From Euryarchaeota archaeon UBA556 (GTDB lineage Archaea; Thermoplasmatota; Poseidoniia; Poseidoniales; Thalassarchaeaceae), in NCBI GenBank assembly GCA_002494975.1, contig DADI01000032.1:17788-81787 (forward strand): DNA of 64,000 nt. Direction: 5' to 3'. The notes below the pieces were generated by a model. The model was not told the origin of the DNA. It searched no databases and was given only the letters and a program-made list of their open reading frames with translations. Position 1 is the stretch's first letter, and each line of letters opens with the position of its first letter. Shown here one piece after another: positions 18,841 through 27,995 of this stretch. Both the position numbers and the translations under genes were made by a program.

Positions 18841-20109
18841 GTGAAATCTCAATCTGAAGGTTATGGAGGTATTAGTTTGGGATCTATAGAAGACTTGGAT
18901 TTACTTCCTGAGCCTGAAGATTTCAGGATGCTAACTGCAATTGACCCTTATGCACCCGGATATACTGGTGCCGACTATGGTTTAACAGATGCTGAGGCAC
19001 GTGAATTACGATGGCCAATAGGTTCTATGAAGAAATATATCTGGCCTAATGGAGCAATTTTCTTCTCTATATCTACAATACTACTCATCGCTAGTTGGCC
19101 TTGGGTAAGTGCTTTTCTAGTCCCTATTTTACCGGATTCAGAATGGGCTTACGAAGACTCTGGAATTCGCCAGTTACAATCTGAAGGATATTTTGGCGAG
19201 GGTGTACACATATGCATCATAGATACTGGTATTGATATGGCACATCCGGATTTCTCTCATCAGAAATTAGTCGGATTCAGAGACTTCGTACATGGTAATC
19301 ACGAACAGATAAGGGATGTAGGTAAAGATTCGCATGGTACTTTAATGTCAGGAATATTGATTTCCAATGGTACGTTTGTGGGAGCCGCTCCCGAAGTAAG
19401 TCTATCTGTTGCCTTAGCTTTGGATGATGAGGGTACCTCCGGCTCCGGTGATCGAGTAGCACAAGCAATTAGGTGGTGCAGGATTACACAGAGAGTAGAT
19501 ATTATTTCCTTGAGTCTCGGTGGTCAGCCATCTGATTTCTTATCTTTGTCACAAACTAATATTGCTGTTCAAGAGGCCCTAGAAGTAGGCATATTTGTCG
19601 TTGCTGCCGCAGGAAATACTGGTTTAGATGCTAGTATAAATGATGTATCTCAACCTTCTAGCATTTCTGGTGTAATATCAGTCGGTGCAATAAATAAGGC
19701 AGGGGATGTATGGGGCAGTAGTGCCTATGGGTCTTCTACAGATCCTTATTTTGGTGTTGATAGAGAATACCCAAATCAAAAACCAGAGGTCATTGCTCCA
19801 GGTGTTAACATATTTTCTACTACCTCAAGTAGCCTTTCTTCACCATATGCATACTCATCCGGTTCTAGTGATTCTACAGTATTTGTCACAGGTTCATTAG
19901 CCCTAATACTTCAGAAATATGGCGATGATATTGCAGGGACTGACGGACTCATTGATAGTGATGAGATGGAAAAAGTCAAGCGGTCATTAGCAATGTCTTC
20001 CGATCGAAGTAACTTTGGAGATGATGGTCACGACTCTCATTCAGGATATGGTAGCCTCAATGCACTAAAGTGGTCAAAAGAAGTGGCTTTTTCGTTCAAC
20101 ACGATATAG
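18841..20109 (+). CDS. Membrane-tethered subtilisin-like (S8) serine protease
   Basis: A 422-residue type II membrane protein. About 70 cytoplasmic residues come first, then a helix (about 71-95, IFFSISTILLIASWPW), then an extracellular S8 domain. The catalytic triad is visible: D128 in IIDTGID, H165 in DSHGTLMSG and S343 in SGSSDSTVFVTG. The oxyanion Asn is N259 in AAAGNTG. The Ser motif departs from the usual GTSMAxP: the third to fifth residues are D-S-T and the proline is missing. No propeptide domain is obvious. Start is GTG at 18841, 42 bases after the STT3 stop. This suggests a shared transcript with the glycosyltransferase and a role in surface protein processing (inference). Confidence 0.88.
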   Translation: MKSQSEGYGGISLGSIEDLDLLPEPEDFRMLTAIDPYAPGYTGADYGLTDAEARELRWPIGSMKKYIWPNGAIFFSISTILLIASWPWVSAFLVPILPDSEWAYEDSGIRQLQSEGYFGEGVHICIIDTGIDMAHPDFSHQKLVGFRDFVHGNHEQIRDVGKDSHGTLMSGILISNGTFVGAAPEVSLSVALALDDEGTSGSGDRVAQAIRWCRITQRVDIISLSLGGQPSDFLSLSQTNIAVQEALEVGIFVVAAAGNTGLDASINDVSQPSSISGVISVGAINKAGDVWGSSAYGSSTDPYFGVDREYPNQKPEVIAPGVNIFSTTSSSLSSPYAYSSGSSDSTVFVTGSLALILQKYGDDIAGTDGLIDSDEMEKVKRSLAMSSDRSNFGDDGHDSHSGYGSLNALKWSKEVAFSFNTI

Positions 20110-20208
20110 AAATTAAAATTTTTGAAATATGATACTAAAACTCTTTGTTGATACATTATCTATCATATTAGGGTTAGCGTTGATAAATGATTCATAATAC
20201 GGTAAAAC

Positions 20209-23200
20209 ATGTCCAAGCACCGTGCAAGAAGTTCCTTCCTAGTATTTCTGATGTTATCTAGCGTTCTCATTGCTTTAGTAGGCCCGGCTGCACCAGTAAT
20301 GGCTAACAATGAAACAACCGCTGGGACAATTATTACATCTGAAACATGGTCAGGTACTCATCAACTTACTGGAGATGTCACAATTGCCTCAGGTGCTAAA
20401 TTAATTATTCAACCTGGGACCACTGTTGTTTTCCCTAATGGTACCTATCTTGATGTCCGAGGAAACATTTGTGCAGGTGTTTCATCTTGTGGTGCAAGTG
20501 GAGATGCCAGTATGGCTAACAAGATTACACTTAGATGGACGGACCCATCAAATTCTAGCGCTATCGGCGAATGTAAAGGGATGAAGCAAGGAACTCAAGA
20601 AATCCAAGTAGAGGATGCTTCATGCTTTGAGGGAATGTTAATCCGTAGTTCGATAGATCTCTCTGAGACTGGATTTAGGCACATTACTTTTGAAGATACT
20701 TGGGGTATTCCTTACTATATTGATTCTATTAATCGTTGGAGATATGGTGCTATGGTTATTGACGGGGCATCTCCAACTCTAACTCAAATGCGTTTCACTA
20801 ACATAAATACAAGCAGTGTATTGACTACAAATCTAGCCCAGCCTATCTTTGAAGGTGGTACTTATGTTGCTGGTAGTGATGAAAAGAGCGGTGTGGGTGG
20901 TTCTGCTGTTCAGATTTATGGTTCAGGGACTCAAATCTCCCCTCTTGTAATGAATTCTCCATTTTTTATTGGAACTGATAATGGTTGTGGCAATAACGAT
21001 GGTGGTCGACCAACTCTTTGGGCTGAGGGCACATTTATCGAAATAAATGATGCAACAGTGAATACCGGAGACTATGGATTCGCTCTAGTAAGTTCTTCCG
21101 GAAGCCTAACTAATTCTGATATAAATGTCAATTGTAATGGTGTAGATATAAATGGAATAAAATCGGTTCAAGGCGAGGATTTTACTATTGAAATTGGTAA
21201 TAATGAGATTACAACCGATACAGGTTCAGGAATCACCGCTTATGATGGAGCGAATGTTGAATTGCATAATAATGATATTTCTGGAGTAGGTGAACGTTCA
21301 GGGATCACCGTCCAATCTAGTAAGGCGTATGTTCATCACAATGAAATAGGTCCTATAGGAGGGTGGAATGGTCTTTGGTTGACCGGTTCATTTGATGTTA
21401 TCGCTGAGTATAATAGTATCGTAAATACCGCAAAAACGCCAGTACAAATTGGAGAATTATCGTCATCAGGGCCATCGCCCTCTGCTTCAAGACTTCACTT
21501 TACAAACAATACGGTTAGTGTAGATACACCAGGCACCTGTTCTAGCTTCAAATACTGGGGTGGTGAATATACTTGCCCCGCAGTTAGTTTGTTCCGTTCA
21601 GGAGTTACACTTTATGATAATGAGTTCAACCTAGGTGGTGATGCTGATGGAATCAGGGCAATTGGTGGTTTATTAGATGTTCAAAGGAACATATTCAATA
21701 CACCTGGGACTGGTGCAGTTATTCGTAATTATGACAGTGGCTTCGCTAATACTCAGCAATATGGGTCATTAGGTTTCTTCTCTCTAAATACTTGGAACGG
21801 TATTGAAACCGCTTACAATATTACTAAGTCTTCAGTAACGGTTCAATCAGAATTTATTCCGAGTTCCCCTCCAGGTCTTTTCCCGGTCATTCTAGACTGG
21901 CCTGATCAAGAAGCGTGGCCTGCAAATGGTTTCCAAGGTGCAATCATACCAACCCCTATTTCTGAATGCGCTAGTTGTGATAATTTAACTCCAATTAATT
22001 TCCCGCTAGCTATGAATATGGATAATAATTCTACTGTATTTACATTCGCAAACTTATCTAATGTTGACACTTCAAAAATTTATATCAAATCACAGCCTAC
22101 TCAGTATGCAATTCAAGTCCGTAGAGCAGAGATGGTTAGATTCCAAACTTTAGTTGATGGGATGACTGTTGAAAATACTAATGTTCTCATTGAAGATGCA
22201 TTGGGTAATGACCTTTATTCATTATATACTGACCAGAATGGATACACTCCTTGGTTTGCTCTGGCCTCTGATTCTCACCTTGATTTCCGCGGTCTCGCAG
22301 GGGGAGATAACCCCGATGGTTTTGCGGACGATGAGTTTGAAGATTCATGCTCAGATGGAATAGATAATGATGGTGATTTAACTATTGATAATAATGATTT
22401 AGATTGTGATTATAGTGCAGGTACTCGTGAGTTATCGCGTTATTATTACACCGCTTACCGTTTCGGATTCGGCTATGCGAGAAGTGATTTCGTAATCCAA
22501 GACGCAACATATCAAGATACTATTAATTTGTTCAATTCTGGTCCATCTGTTTCTGTGATACAACAGGACGGCCACTCTTTCAGGAAAATCGTTAATTTCA
22601 CAGGGTCTGCTCATGACGGTCAATTAGCTGGTTTCTATGCTACTGATGAGTTAGCTCAATGGGATCAGAAAGGGTATATTCATTCAATAGAAGTTCGCGA
22701 TCCATTCACAAGTGAGTGGAGTTCAGCAGGATTTGCAGTAGATAGCAGTGACGCAGAACCAGGTACCGTAACACGTTTTAATCATCCATTCAACTCATGG
22801 TACTATTCATTTGATATGACTAATTACCAGGAGAATGATTATACATTCGAATTTAGGTCATTCGATGGTATTGATTACAGTCCAATAATTTCTCGTACAA
22901 TTAAACTTAATGCGGCTCCTCCTGTTTTAACGGTTACATCGCCAAGTGATGGTTCAACTTGGTCAGACGGAACAGTTACTTTCGAAGGAACTGCATATGA
23001 TCAATATGGATGCCCTATTGACTGTAGTAAAGATATAGGGGAGGTTTATTTCTACATCAGCGGCCCTAGTTTCGAAGGCACAACTCCTACCTCTGGAGGT
23101 GCTGATTGGTCTTGGACATGGGATTTCAGTGGCCAACCTAGGAGTTCCGAGGAATACACCTTTACAATATGGGCCTCTGACTCAGATTTCTGTTTGAGTA

Positions 23201-24408
23201 TAATCGATGAATGTGATGCAGTTACCATGACTCTGACAATCGATAATTCTAATTCGGCACCTTTTGTTAGTTTATTATCTCCTCAAGAAGGACAAAGACT
23301 TTCTGTGACTGATACTACAATTGATGGTGTTGCCAGAGATAACGATGGCTCTGTATCAAGAGTTGATATAACAGTCAGAGACATATACAATGATGGTATT
23401 ATTGTCCACCAACAATCTGTGTCTGAGTTCGATACCAATGGTGCTTGGTCTACAGAATGGGACCCAACAATTCTTCAACATGATCACGAATATGCAATCG
23501 ATGTAAGGTCTTATGACGGTTATGATTTCAGTGGAATGACAACTATCGTGATTACAGCTGACAACCCTTCAGACGCAGGAAATAATCAACCTATATTCAA
23601 TTCAGATGGGTGGTTAAATGAGATTGTACTGTATTGTGAAATTTCGTCACAATCTCAAGATAGATGCACTCAAGGAGAAATTGATTTGAATCTATTCTTC
23701 TATGATTTAGATGTAAATCAAGATTTAATTCTATCAGTTTATGATGCTGATTCCAATGATGATTCTACATCGCCTGCAATGGTAATTAACGTAGGTCAAG
23801 ACGGTATCGCTACATATGACCCTATTTCTATGTTCTTTTATGATAATAATATGGAAACTTGGACCCTAGAAAATGTAGTGTTCATGGCCACAGATCCTTT
23901 TGGTTCAAAAGAAATATCAAACCCAGTGACTTTTACTGTCATACCCATAAGTTTCCAAATTGATGTACCCGAAGTCACAGTAATTCAAGATGGTGAAACA
24001 CTCATATTTTCTGGCATAGGTCTTCCTGGAAAAACTGTTACAGTATTAATTAATCAAGTTCCAGCGAATAATACGATCGTTGAAGATAATTCAACATGGA
24101 CTCTGGGAATTGCATCTTCAAGATTTAGTGATGGTTCAGTAACTCCAGTATTCAGATATGTAGGCGCAGACTACTCCAGTAATGTCAAGATATCTGTGGG
24201 CACTCCCGATGAAGGTCTTTCTACAGGAATGATGGCTATAATCGCGCTTGTGATTATTGGATTGATTGGCGGTGTATTTGTGTACTTTTATGTAGAAATC
24301 GAAGAAGATGATAATTCGGAAGTTTCTGATGAAGATAGTTCATCCGAAGGTTGGATTTGGGATGAAGAATCTAATGACTGGATAGAAGATCCTAATTATA
24401 ATTCTTGA
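20209..24408 (+). CDS. Surface protein with right-handed beta-helix, MopE-type motif, Ig-like domains and C-terminal anchor
   Basis: A 1399-residue exported protein. The signal peptide covers about residues 8-33 (FLVFLMLSSVLIALVGPAAPVMA). Residues about 60-520 alternate short strands and Asn-rich turns (HNNDISG, HHNEIG, YNSIVNT), typical of parallel beta-helix (NosD/pectate-lyase-like) folds. Near C714 a CSDGIDNDGD...DC motif matches the Cys/Asp metal-binding repeat known from MopE-like proteins. From about residue 900 several bacterial Ig-like domains follow (SPSDGSTWSDG, SPQEGQRLS, IQDGETLIFSG). A helix at about 1341-1363 and an acidic tail ending WIWDEESNDWIEDP complete it. Beta-helices often bind or cut polysaccharide, but no catalytic residues can be assigned. 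It lies 99 bases after the subtilisin gene. Confidence 0.83.
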   Translation: MSKHRARSSFLVFLMLSSVLIALVGPAAPVMANNETTAGTIITSETWSGTHQLTGDVTIASGAKLIIQPGTTVVFPNGTYLDVRGNICAGVSSCGASGDASMANKITLRWTDPSNSSAIGECKGMKQGTQEIQVEDASCFEGMLIRSSIDLSETGFRHITFEDTWGIPYYIDSINRWRYGAMVIDGASPTLTQMRFTNINTSSVLTTNLAQPIFEGGTYVAGSDEKSGVGGSAVQIYGSGTQISPLVMNSPFFIGTDNGCGNNDGGRPTLWAEGTFIEINDATVNTGDYGFALVSSSGSLTNSDINVNCNGVDINGIKSVQGEDFTIEIGNNEITTDTGSGITAYDGANVELHNNDISGVGERSGITVQSSKAYVHHNEIGPIGGWNGLWLTGSFDVIAEYNSIVNTAKTPVQIGELSSSGPSPSASRLHFTNNTVSVDTPGTCSSFKYWGGEYTCPAVSLFRSGVTLYDNEFNLGGDADGIRAIGGLLDVQRNIFNTPGTGAVIRNYDSGFANTQQYGSLGFFSLNTWNGIETAYNITKSSVTVQSEFIPSSPPGLFPVILDWPDQEAWPANGFQGAIIPTPISECASCDNLTPINFPLAMNMDNNSTVFTFANLSNVDTSKIYIKSQPTQYAIQVRRAEMVRFQTLVDGMTVENTNVLIEDALGNDLYSLYTDQNGYTPWFALASDSHLDFRGLAGGDNPDGFADDEFEDSCSDGIDNDGDLTIDNNDLDCDYSAGTRELSRYYYTAYRFGFGYARSDFVIQDATYQDTINLFNSGPSVSVIQQDGHSFRKIVNFTGSAHDGQLAGFYATDELAQWDQKGYIHSIEVRDPFTSEWSSAGFAVDSSDAEPGTVTRFNHPFNSWYYSFDMTNYQENDYTFEFRSFDGIDYSPIISRTIKLNAAPPVLTVTSPSDGSTWSDGTVTFEGTAYDQYGCPIDCSKDIGEVYFYISGPSFEGTTPTSGGADWSWTWDFSGQPRSSEEYTFTIWASDSDFCLSIIDECDAVTMTLTIDNSNSAPFVSLLSPQEGQRLSVTDTTIDGVARDNDGSVSRVDITVRDIYNDGIIVHQQSVSEFDTNGAWSTEWDPTILQHDHEYAIDVRSYDGYDFSGMTTIVITADNPSDAGNNQPIFNSDGWLNEIVLYCEISSQSQDRCTQGEIDLNLFFYDLDVNQDLILSVYDADSNDDSTSPAMVINVGQDGIATYDPISMFFYDNNMETWTLENVVFMATDPFGSKEISNPVTFTVIPISFQIDVPEVTVIQDGETLIFSGIGLPGKTVTVLINQVPANNTIVEDNSTWTLGIASSRFSDGSVTPVFRYVGADYSSNVKISVGTPDEGLSTGMMAIIALVIIGLIGGVFVYFYVEIEEDDNSEVSDEDSSSEGWIWDEESNDWIEDPNYNS

Positions 24409-24470
24409 TGACTCAAATGATGGCCTCTAACACCGAAACTTCATGAGGTATTGCAGATTCCTGAACTATC

Positions 24471-26999
24471 ATGAGTGCAGTGGGACAGCCTAGGCCTGGG
24501 GTCCAAGAAAGGATTTTACTGCATCTTAGAGATTATGTTGAACATGCGGGGCGAGTCGAAGTCCCATTTGCACTATCTCAAATGGGTATAGCCAATGCTG
24601 TTGCAATAGCACGATCAAACGTTCCCCGAGCAATTTCTGGCATGAGGGAACAAGGTCTTCTGATTGAAAGACAGGCTCATGTAACAGGTGTTTCTCGTAA
24701 AAGAAAGGCCTATTTCTTGACTGATGACGGATTAAAAGTTGCTAATGGGATTTGGGACAAAGTGAGTGTTCAACCTGTTCGTATGAAGCATTCGGATGGT
24801 TCAGTAGAGACTGTACCACTTGTTAATGCTCTAGAGATAACAGATTTACCACTAAGGCATGTAGATATATTAAGATATATTGATGATAATGGTAGTATTG
24901 ACTTATCGCTTCTTACCGCTGAACTAATTGAGCGGGATTTATCAAAACATATTGAAAAGCAGTTGGTTACATCATATAATGACCTTCCTAGAACTAGAAA
25001 ATTCTTTGGTCGAGAAAAAGAAGTTGAAGATATGGTGAACTTACTAGAAGTCAGGTCTTCATCCATACTTGTACCAGGTATTGCAGGGATAGGGAAGACC
25101 GCTTTAGCCGGGAAAATTATTGAAAGGTTTACTCATGAAAGAAATTTATTATATCACCGCTGCCAAGATTGGGAGGGGTCTCGCTCATTCCTTGAAGCTA
25201 CTGCTGAATGGCAATCGACAATGGGATCTAATGATTTATCCGATTATTTAGCTGCTACTCCTATCCCTCAATCTAATGTCGCAGTTGATTTGATAATCAA
25301 AGGTCTCAAAAATTCGCCTAGTTTAATTGTAATTGATGATTTACATAAGGTTGGTGATGAAACTTTAATTACGATATTGAGGGGGATTTGTATGAAAATA
25401 CCGAATCTTGACCAAGTAGGTATAGTTATGTTTTCTCGTTCATTTAGGATGGTAGTTCCAGAGAAAGATTCTGACGGTAAGATATTAACATTAGTTATGC
25501 CATTAGAAGGTCTTGATAAAGAATCAAGTAAACAAATACTTTCTGCTATGCCAGATATGGAAGCATCTCAATTTATTCATATCTATTCACTTTCACGTGG
25601 TCACCCTCTAGTTCTAGAATTAATCAATCGAGGCAGCGTTGGAGGTACATTCCACGCAACTTTGGAAACCTTTGTTGAAAAAGAAATTTTCAGTCGATTA
25701 TCGGGGCCGCAGAAGAGACTTCTCGGTGCGATTGCAGTTTTTAGAGAACCTACTCCATTAGATGCACTTAGTGAATTAGATGCAGCGATTGATCTTCTAG
25801 ATGAATTAGTCGAAAAAGGACTAGCCCGGCAGGCTGATAGTTCTAACTATGATGTTCACGATTTAGTTCGTGAATTTTTAGTACTCTCAATGGAAGAAGG
25901 TCTCCGTCAAGAATTGCATGGTAATGCAGTTAATTGGTATAGAAATCGTAAAACAAGTGCTACTGATAGAATTGAATTAATACATCATCTTCATAATTCG
26001 GATAAAATAGATGAATTGACTAAAATTCTATCTACAGAAGGGCATACACTGGTTCAAGCAGGTCATACTGAATTACTGGGTATTCTTAGAGCATTAGATA
26101 GAGAAGGCTTCGACTCTAAGTCTTGGGGTGTTGTCAGAGAACTTAGAGGAGATATTCTATCCATACAAGGGAGATGGGATGAAGCGGAAAAAGAATATGA
26201 TGCTGCCATACCCATAGCAAAGAAAAATAAACAAAGTAAGGAACTTGCTCGACTTCTTTCTTCTCGGGCAGATATAGCAGTTAAAAGAGGAGCAATGGAT
26301 GATGCATTAGAGTTACATCGTCAAGCACTTGAAATCCAAATAAGTACTCGAGATGCAGTTTCTGCTGCTCGTTCATATAATAATATGGGGTATATTTTCC
26401 GGCGTCGTAGAGATACTAGACACGCCTTGGAAGTTTACAGTAATGTGGAAAATTTATTAGATTCTGAGGATAATCCTGAATTATGCGATTCACGAATCAG
26501 ACTCGCATCTGCCTTTTTAGAAATGGGTGAGTTGGATCGTGCAAGAGATCATGCAATGCTTGCTCATGATGAAACTAAAGACAATGGTCAGGACACTTTA
26601 CATGCCAGAGCAAGAGCGGTTTTGGGGAGGTATTATGCTAGAATGAAAGATAACGACTTAGCTATGTTACATTATTCAGGTGCTTTGGAAATACTCTCTG
26701 AACAAGCTGACCCACACAGTGCAGTAGAGGTTGAAATGTTACTGGGACAGGTTCTTAGTGATGCAGGTAGAAAAGAAGAAGCATCTGAACACTATTTAGA
26801 GGGACTTGCGTTGGCAGAAGCGAATGATTTCCGTCATTTGAAAGGAGAACTTTTAGCGCGTTTAGGGGAAGTTGAAACCGATCGTTCACAAAGAATGGAT
26901 TATTTACAAAGGTCCTTATCAGTATTCAGAGAACTTGGGGCGAATGATCGTATGAAAGAGGTCCAAAATTCTGTACACCGGGTAGTGATGGGTCATTAA
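24471..26999 (+). CDS. Winged-helix, STAND-type NTPase, TPR regulator
   Basis: An 842-residue cytosolic protein with three parts. Residues about 10-90 form a MarR-like winged helix (RSNVPRAISGMREQGLLIER as recognition region, then SRKRKAYFLTDDG wing). Residues about 175-440 form an NTPase of the STAND/AAA type, with Walker A GIAGIGKT (203-210) and Walker B LIVIDDLH (D289/D290). Residues about 540-835 are TPR repeats with the A-x(3)-Y-x-x-A spacing (WDEAEKEYDAAI, ALELHRQALEI, ASEHYLEGLALAEA). STAND proteins act as ATP-driven switches in which the repeats sense a ligand or partner. Here the DNA-binding domain points to transcription control (inference). It converges on the MBL hydrolase with a 4-base overlap. 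Confidence 0.85.
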   Translation: MSAVGQPRPGVQERILLHLRDYVEHAGRVEVPFALSQMGIANAVAIARSNVPRAISGMREQGLLIERQAHVTGVSRKRKAYFLTDDGLKVANGIWDKVSVQPVRMKHSDGSVETVPLVNALEITDLPLRHVDILRYIDDNGSIDLSLLTAELIERDLSKHIEKQLVTSYNDLPRTRKFFGREKEVEDMVNLLEVRSSSILVPGIAGIGKTALAGKIIERFTHERNLLYHRCQDWEGSRSFLEATAEWQSTMGSNDLSDYLAATPIPQSNVAVDLIIKGLKNSPSLIVIDDLHKVGDETLITILRGICMKIPNLDQVGIVMFSRSFRMVVPEKDSDGKILTLVMPLEGLDKESSKQILSAMPDMEASQFIHIYSLSRGHPLVLELINRGSVGGTFHATLETFVEKEIFSRLSGPQKRLLGAIAVFREPTPLDALSELDAAIDLLDELVEKGLARQADSSNYDVHDLVREFLVLSMEEGLRQELHGNAVNWYRNRKTSATDRIELIHHLHNSDKIDELTKILSTEGHTLVQAGHTELLGILRALDREGFDSKSWGVVRELRGDILSIQGRWDEAEKEYDAAIPIAKKNKQSKELARLLSSRADIAVKRGAMDDALELHRQALEIQISTRDAVSAARSYNNMGYIFRRRRDTRHALEVYSNVENLLDSEDNPELCDSRIRLASAFLEMGELDRARDHAMLAHDETKDNGQDTLHARARAVLGRYYARMKDNDLAMLHYSGALEILSEQADPHSAVEVEMLLGQVLSDAGRKEEASEHYLEGLALAEANDFRHLKGELLARLGEVETDRSQRMDYLQRSLSVFRELGANDRMKEVQNSVHRVVMGH

Positions 27000-27817
27000 T
27001 TCGTTGTGTACTTGTAATTCTTGGCTTCTTTATTTTCTAGAACTATCTTGAAATCCGGACCATCTTGCCCCGAAATGAATATTGAACCTTCGAAATCGTC
27101 TGCGATTTGCATCAAAACCTCACTTTCTGCTAGATGAGGTGCATTATTTTTATCTGATAAATGGCACAATACCAATGTTTTCAAATTTGGTGTCAAAATT
27201 TCTTTGATTATATCAGCGGTCTGACTATTTGAGAGATGCCCCCCCCTCCCCGTAATTCTTCTTTTTAATGAATCAGGATAGGGTCCTTGCATTAATTTTT
27301 CATGGTCATAATTCGCCTCAATTGATATATGTGAGCAACCTTTTAGATGACGTTTTAACTCCACAGTTGCTTCTCCTAAATCTGTGACAAAACCTGCTCT
27401 ATTTCCATCGCCATTACTCACTATTAGTGCAATATTCTCTGCGTCGTCATGAGGGACAGGAATAGGTAAGATACTGATTTCTTCACTAATATCTAATCTT
27501 TCTAAATTTGCGAAGGTTCTGCATTCACTGATAGGATTCCAACCCATTTTTATAGCAGTTTCAGTATTTGAATAGAGTTTAGACCCCCACTTTTTAGAGG
27601 CTCTTAGTGCAGATTTAGAGTGATCACCATGGTGATGCGTGACTATAACTGCATCAATTGTTTCTGGATCTACATCGATTCTTTTCAATCTTAATTCCGT
27701 CTGTTTCAGCGAAAATCCACAGTCAATAAGCATTTTCGAATTACCCGAAATTAATAGAGTAGAGTTCCCTCTACTTCCTGATCCAAGATGTATAATCTCT
27801 AATCCCATGTCAAGCAT
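26996..27817 (-). CDS. MBL-fold metallohydrolase, YycJ/WalJ-like
   Basis: A 273-residue metallo-beta-lactamase fold protein. The start HLGSGSRGNSTLL, the IDCGFS strand and the canonical metal motif HxHxDH (H61-H63-D65-H66 within THHHGDH) match the YycJ/WalJ group, often annotated as predicted exonucleases or nucleases. Later metal ligands are likely PHDD (near residue 136), IEANYDHE and LCHLSD. Two zinc ions are expected. The substrate is unknown. ATG at 27817 and, four codons in, at 27808 are possible starts. Its last codons overlap the stop of the STAND gene on the other strand through the shared TTAA. Confidence 0.85.
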   Translation of the reverse strand: MLDMGLEIIHLGSGSRGNSTLLISGNSKMLIDCGFSLKQTELRLKRIDVDPETIDAVIVTHHHGDHSKSALRASKKWGSKLYSNTETAIKMGWNPISECRTFANLERLDISEEISILPIPVPHDDAENIALIVSNGDGNRAGFVTDLGEATVELKRHLKGCSHISIEANYDHEKLMQGPYPDSLKRRITGRGGHLSNSQTADIIKEILTPNLKTLVLCHLSDKNNAPHLAESEVLMQIADDFEGSIFISGQDGPDFKIVLENKEAKNYKYTTN

Positions 27818-27823
27818 ATTGAT

Positions 27824-27840
27824 GGGCCTGCGTTAGGCCC
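27824..27840. promoter_or_regulatory. GGGCCT/AGGCCC inverted repeat in a divergent promoter region
   Basis: A perfect six-base inverted repeat with a 5-base spacer (GCGTT) lies 7 bases before the MBL start, on the minus strand. It falls in the 178-base divergent region shared with the giant TSP3 gene. It could be an operator or a 5'-leader hairpin of the MBL mRNA. Confidence 0.3.
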
Positions 27841-27910
27841 TTCAATGAATCTGATTTATATCTCGGAATATATTGATTTTCAGATAGTAAATTCAGAGTC
27901 AAAGTGTAAT

Positions 27911-27918
27911 TATTTATT
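27911..27918 (+). promoter_or_regulatory. Candidate TATA box for the giant TSP3 gene
   Basis: TATTTATT within the AT-rich stretch, about 80 bases before the ATG at 27996. It would place the transcription start near 27940. Confidence 0.3.
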
Positions 27919-27983
27919 GCGTTTGTCCGAACGACGCTCCATCATGGTCATAAATGCAAGAAAGTCGCTAAGGGTAGTTAACA

Positions 27984-27989
27984 GGAGGT
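27984..27989 (+). promoter_or_regulatory. Shine-Dalgarno GGAGGT
   Basis: A perfect archaeal SD, 6 bases before the ATG at 27996, fixes the start. Most other genes in the window lack such a strong site. Confidence 0.7.
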
Positions 27990-27995
27990 CATACC

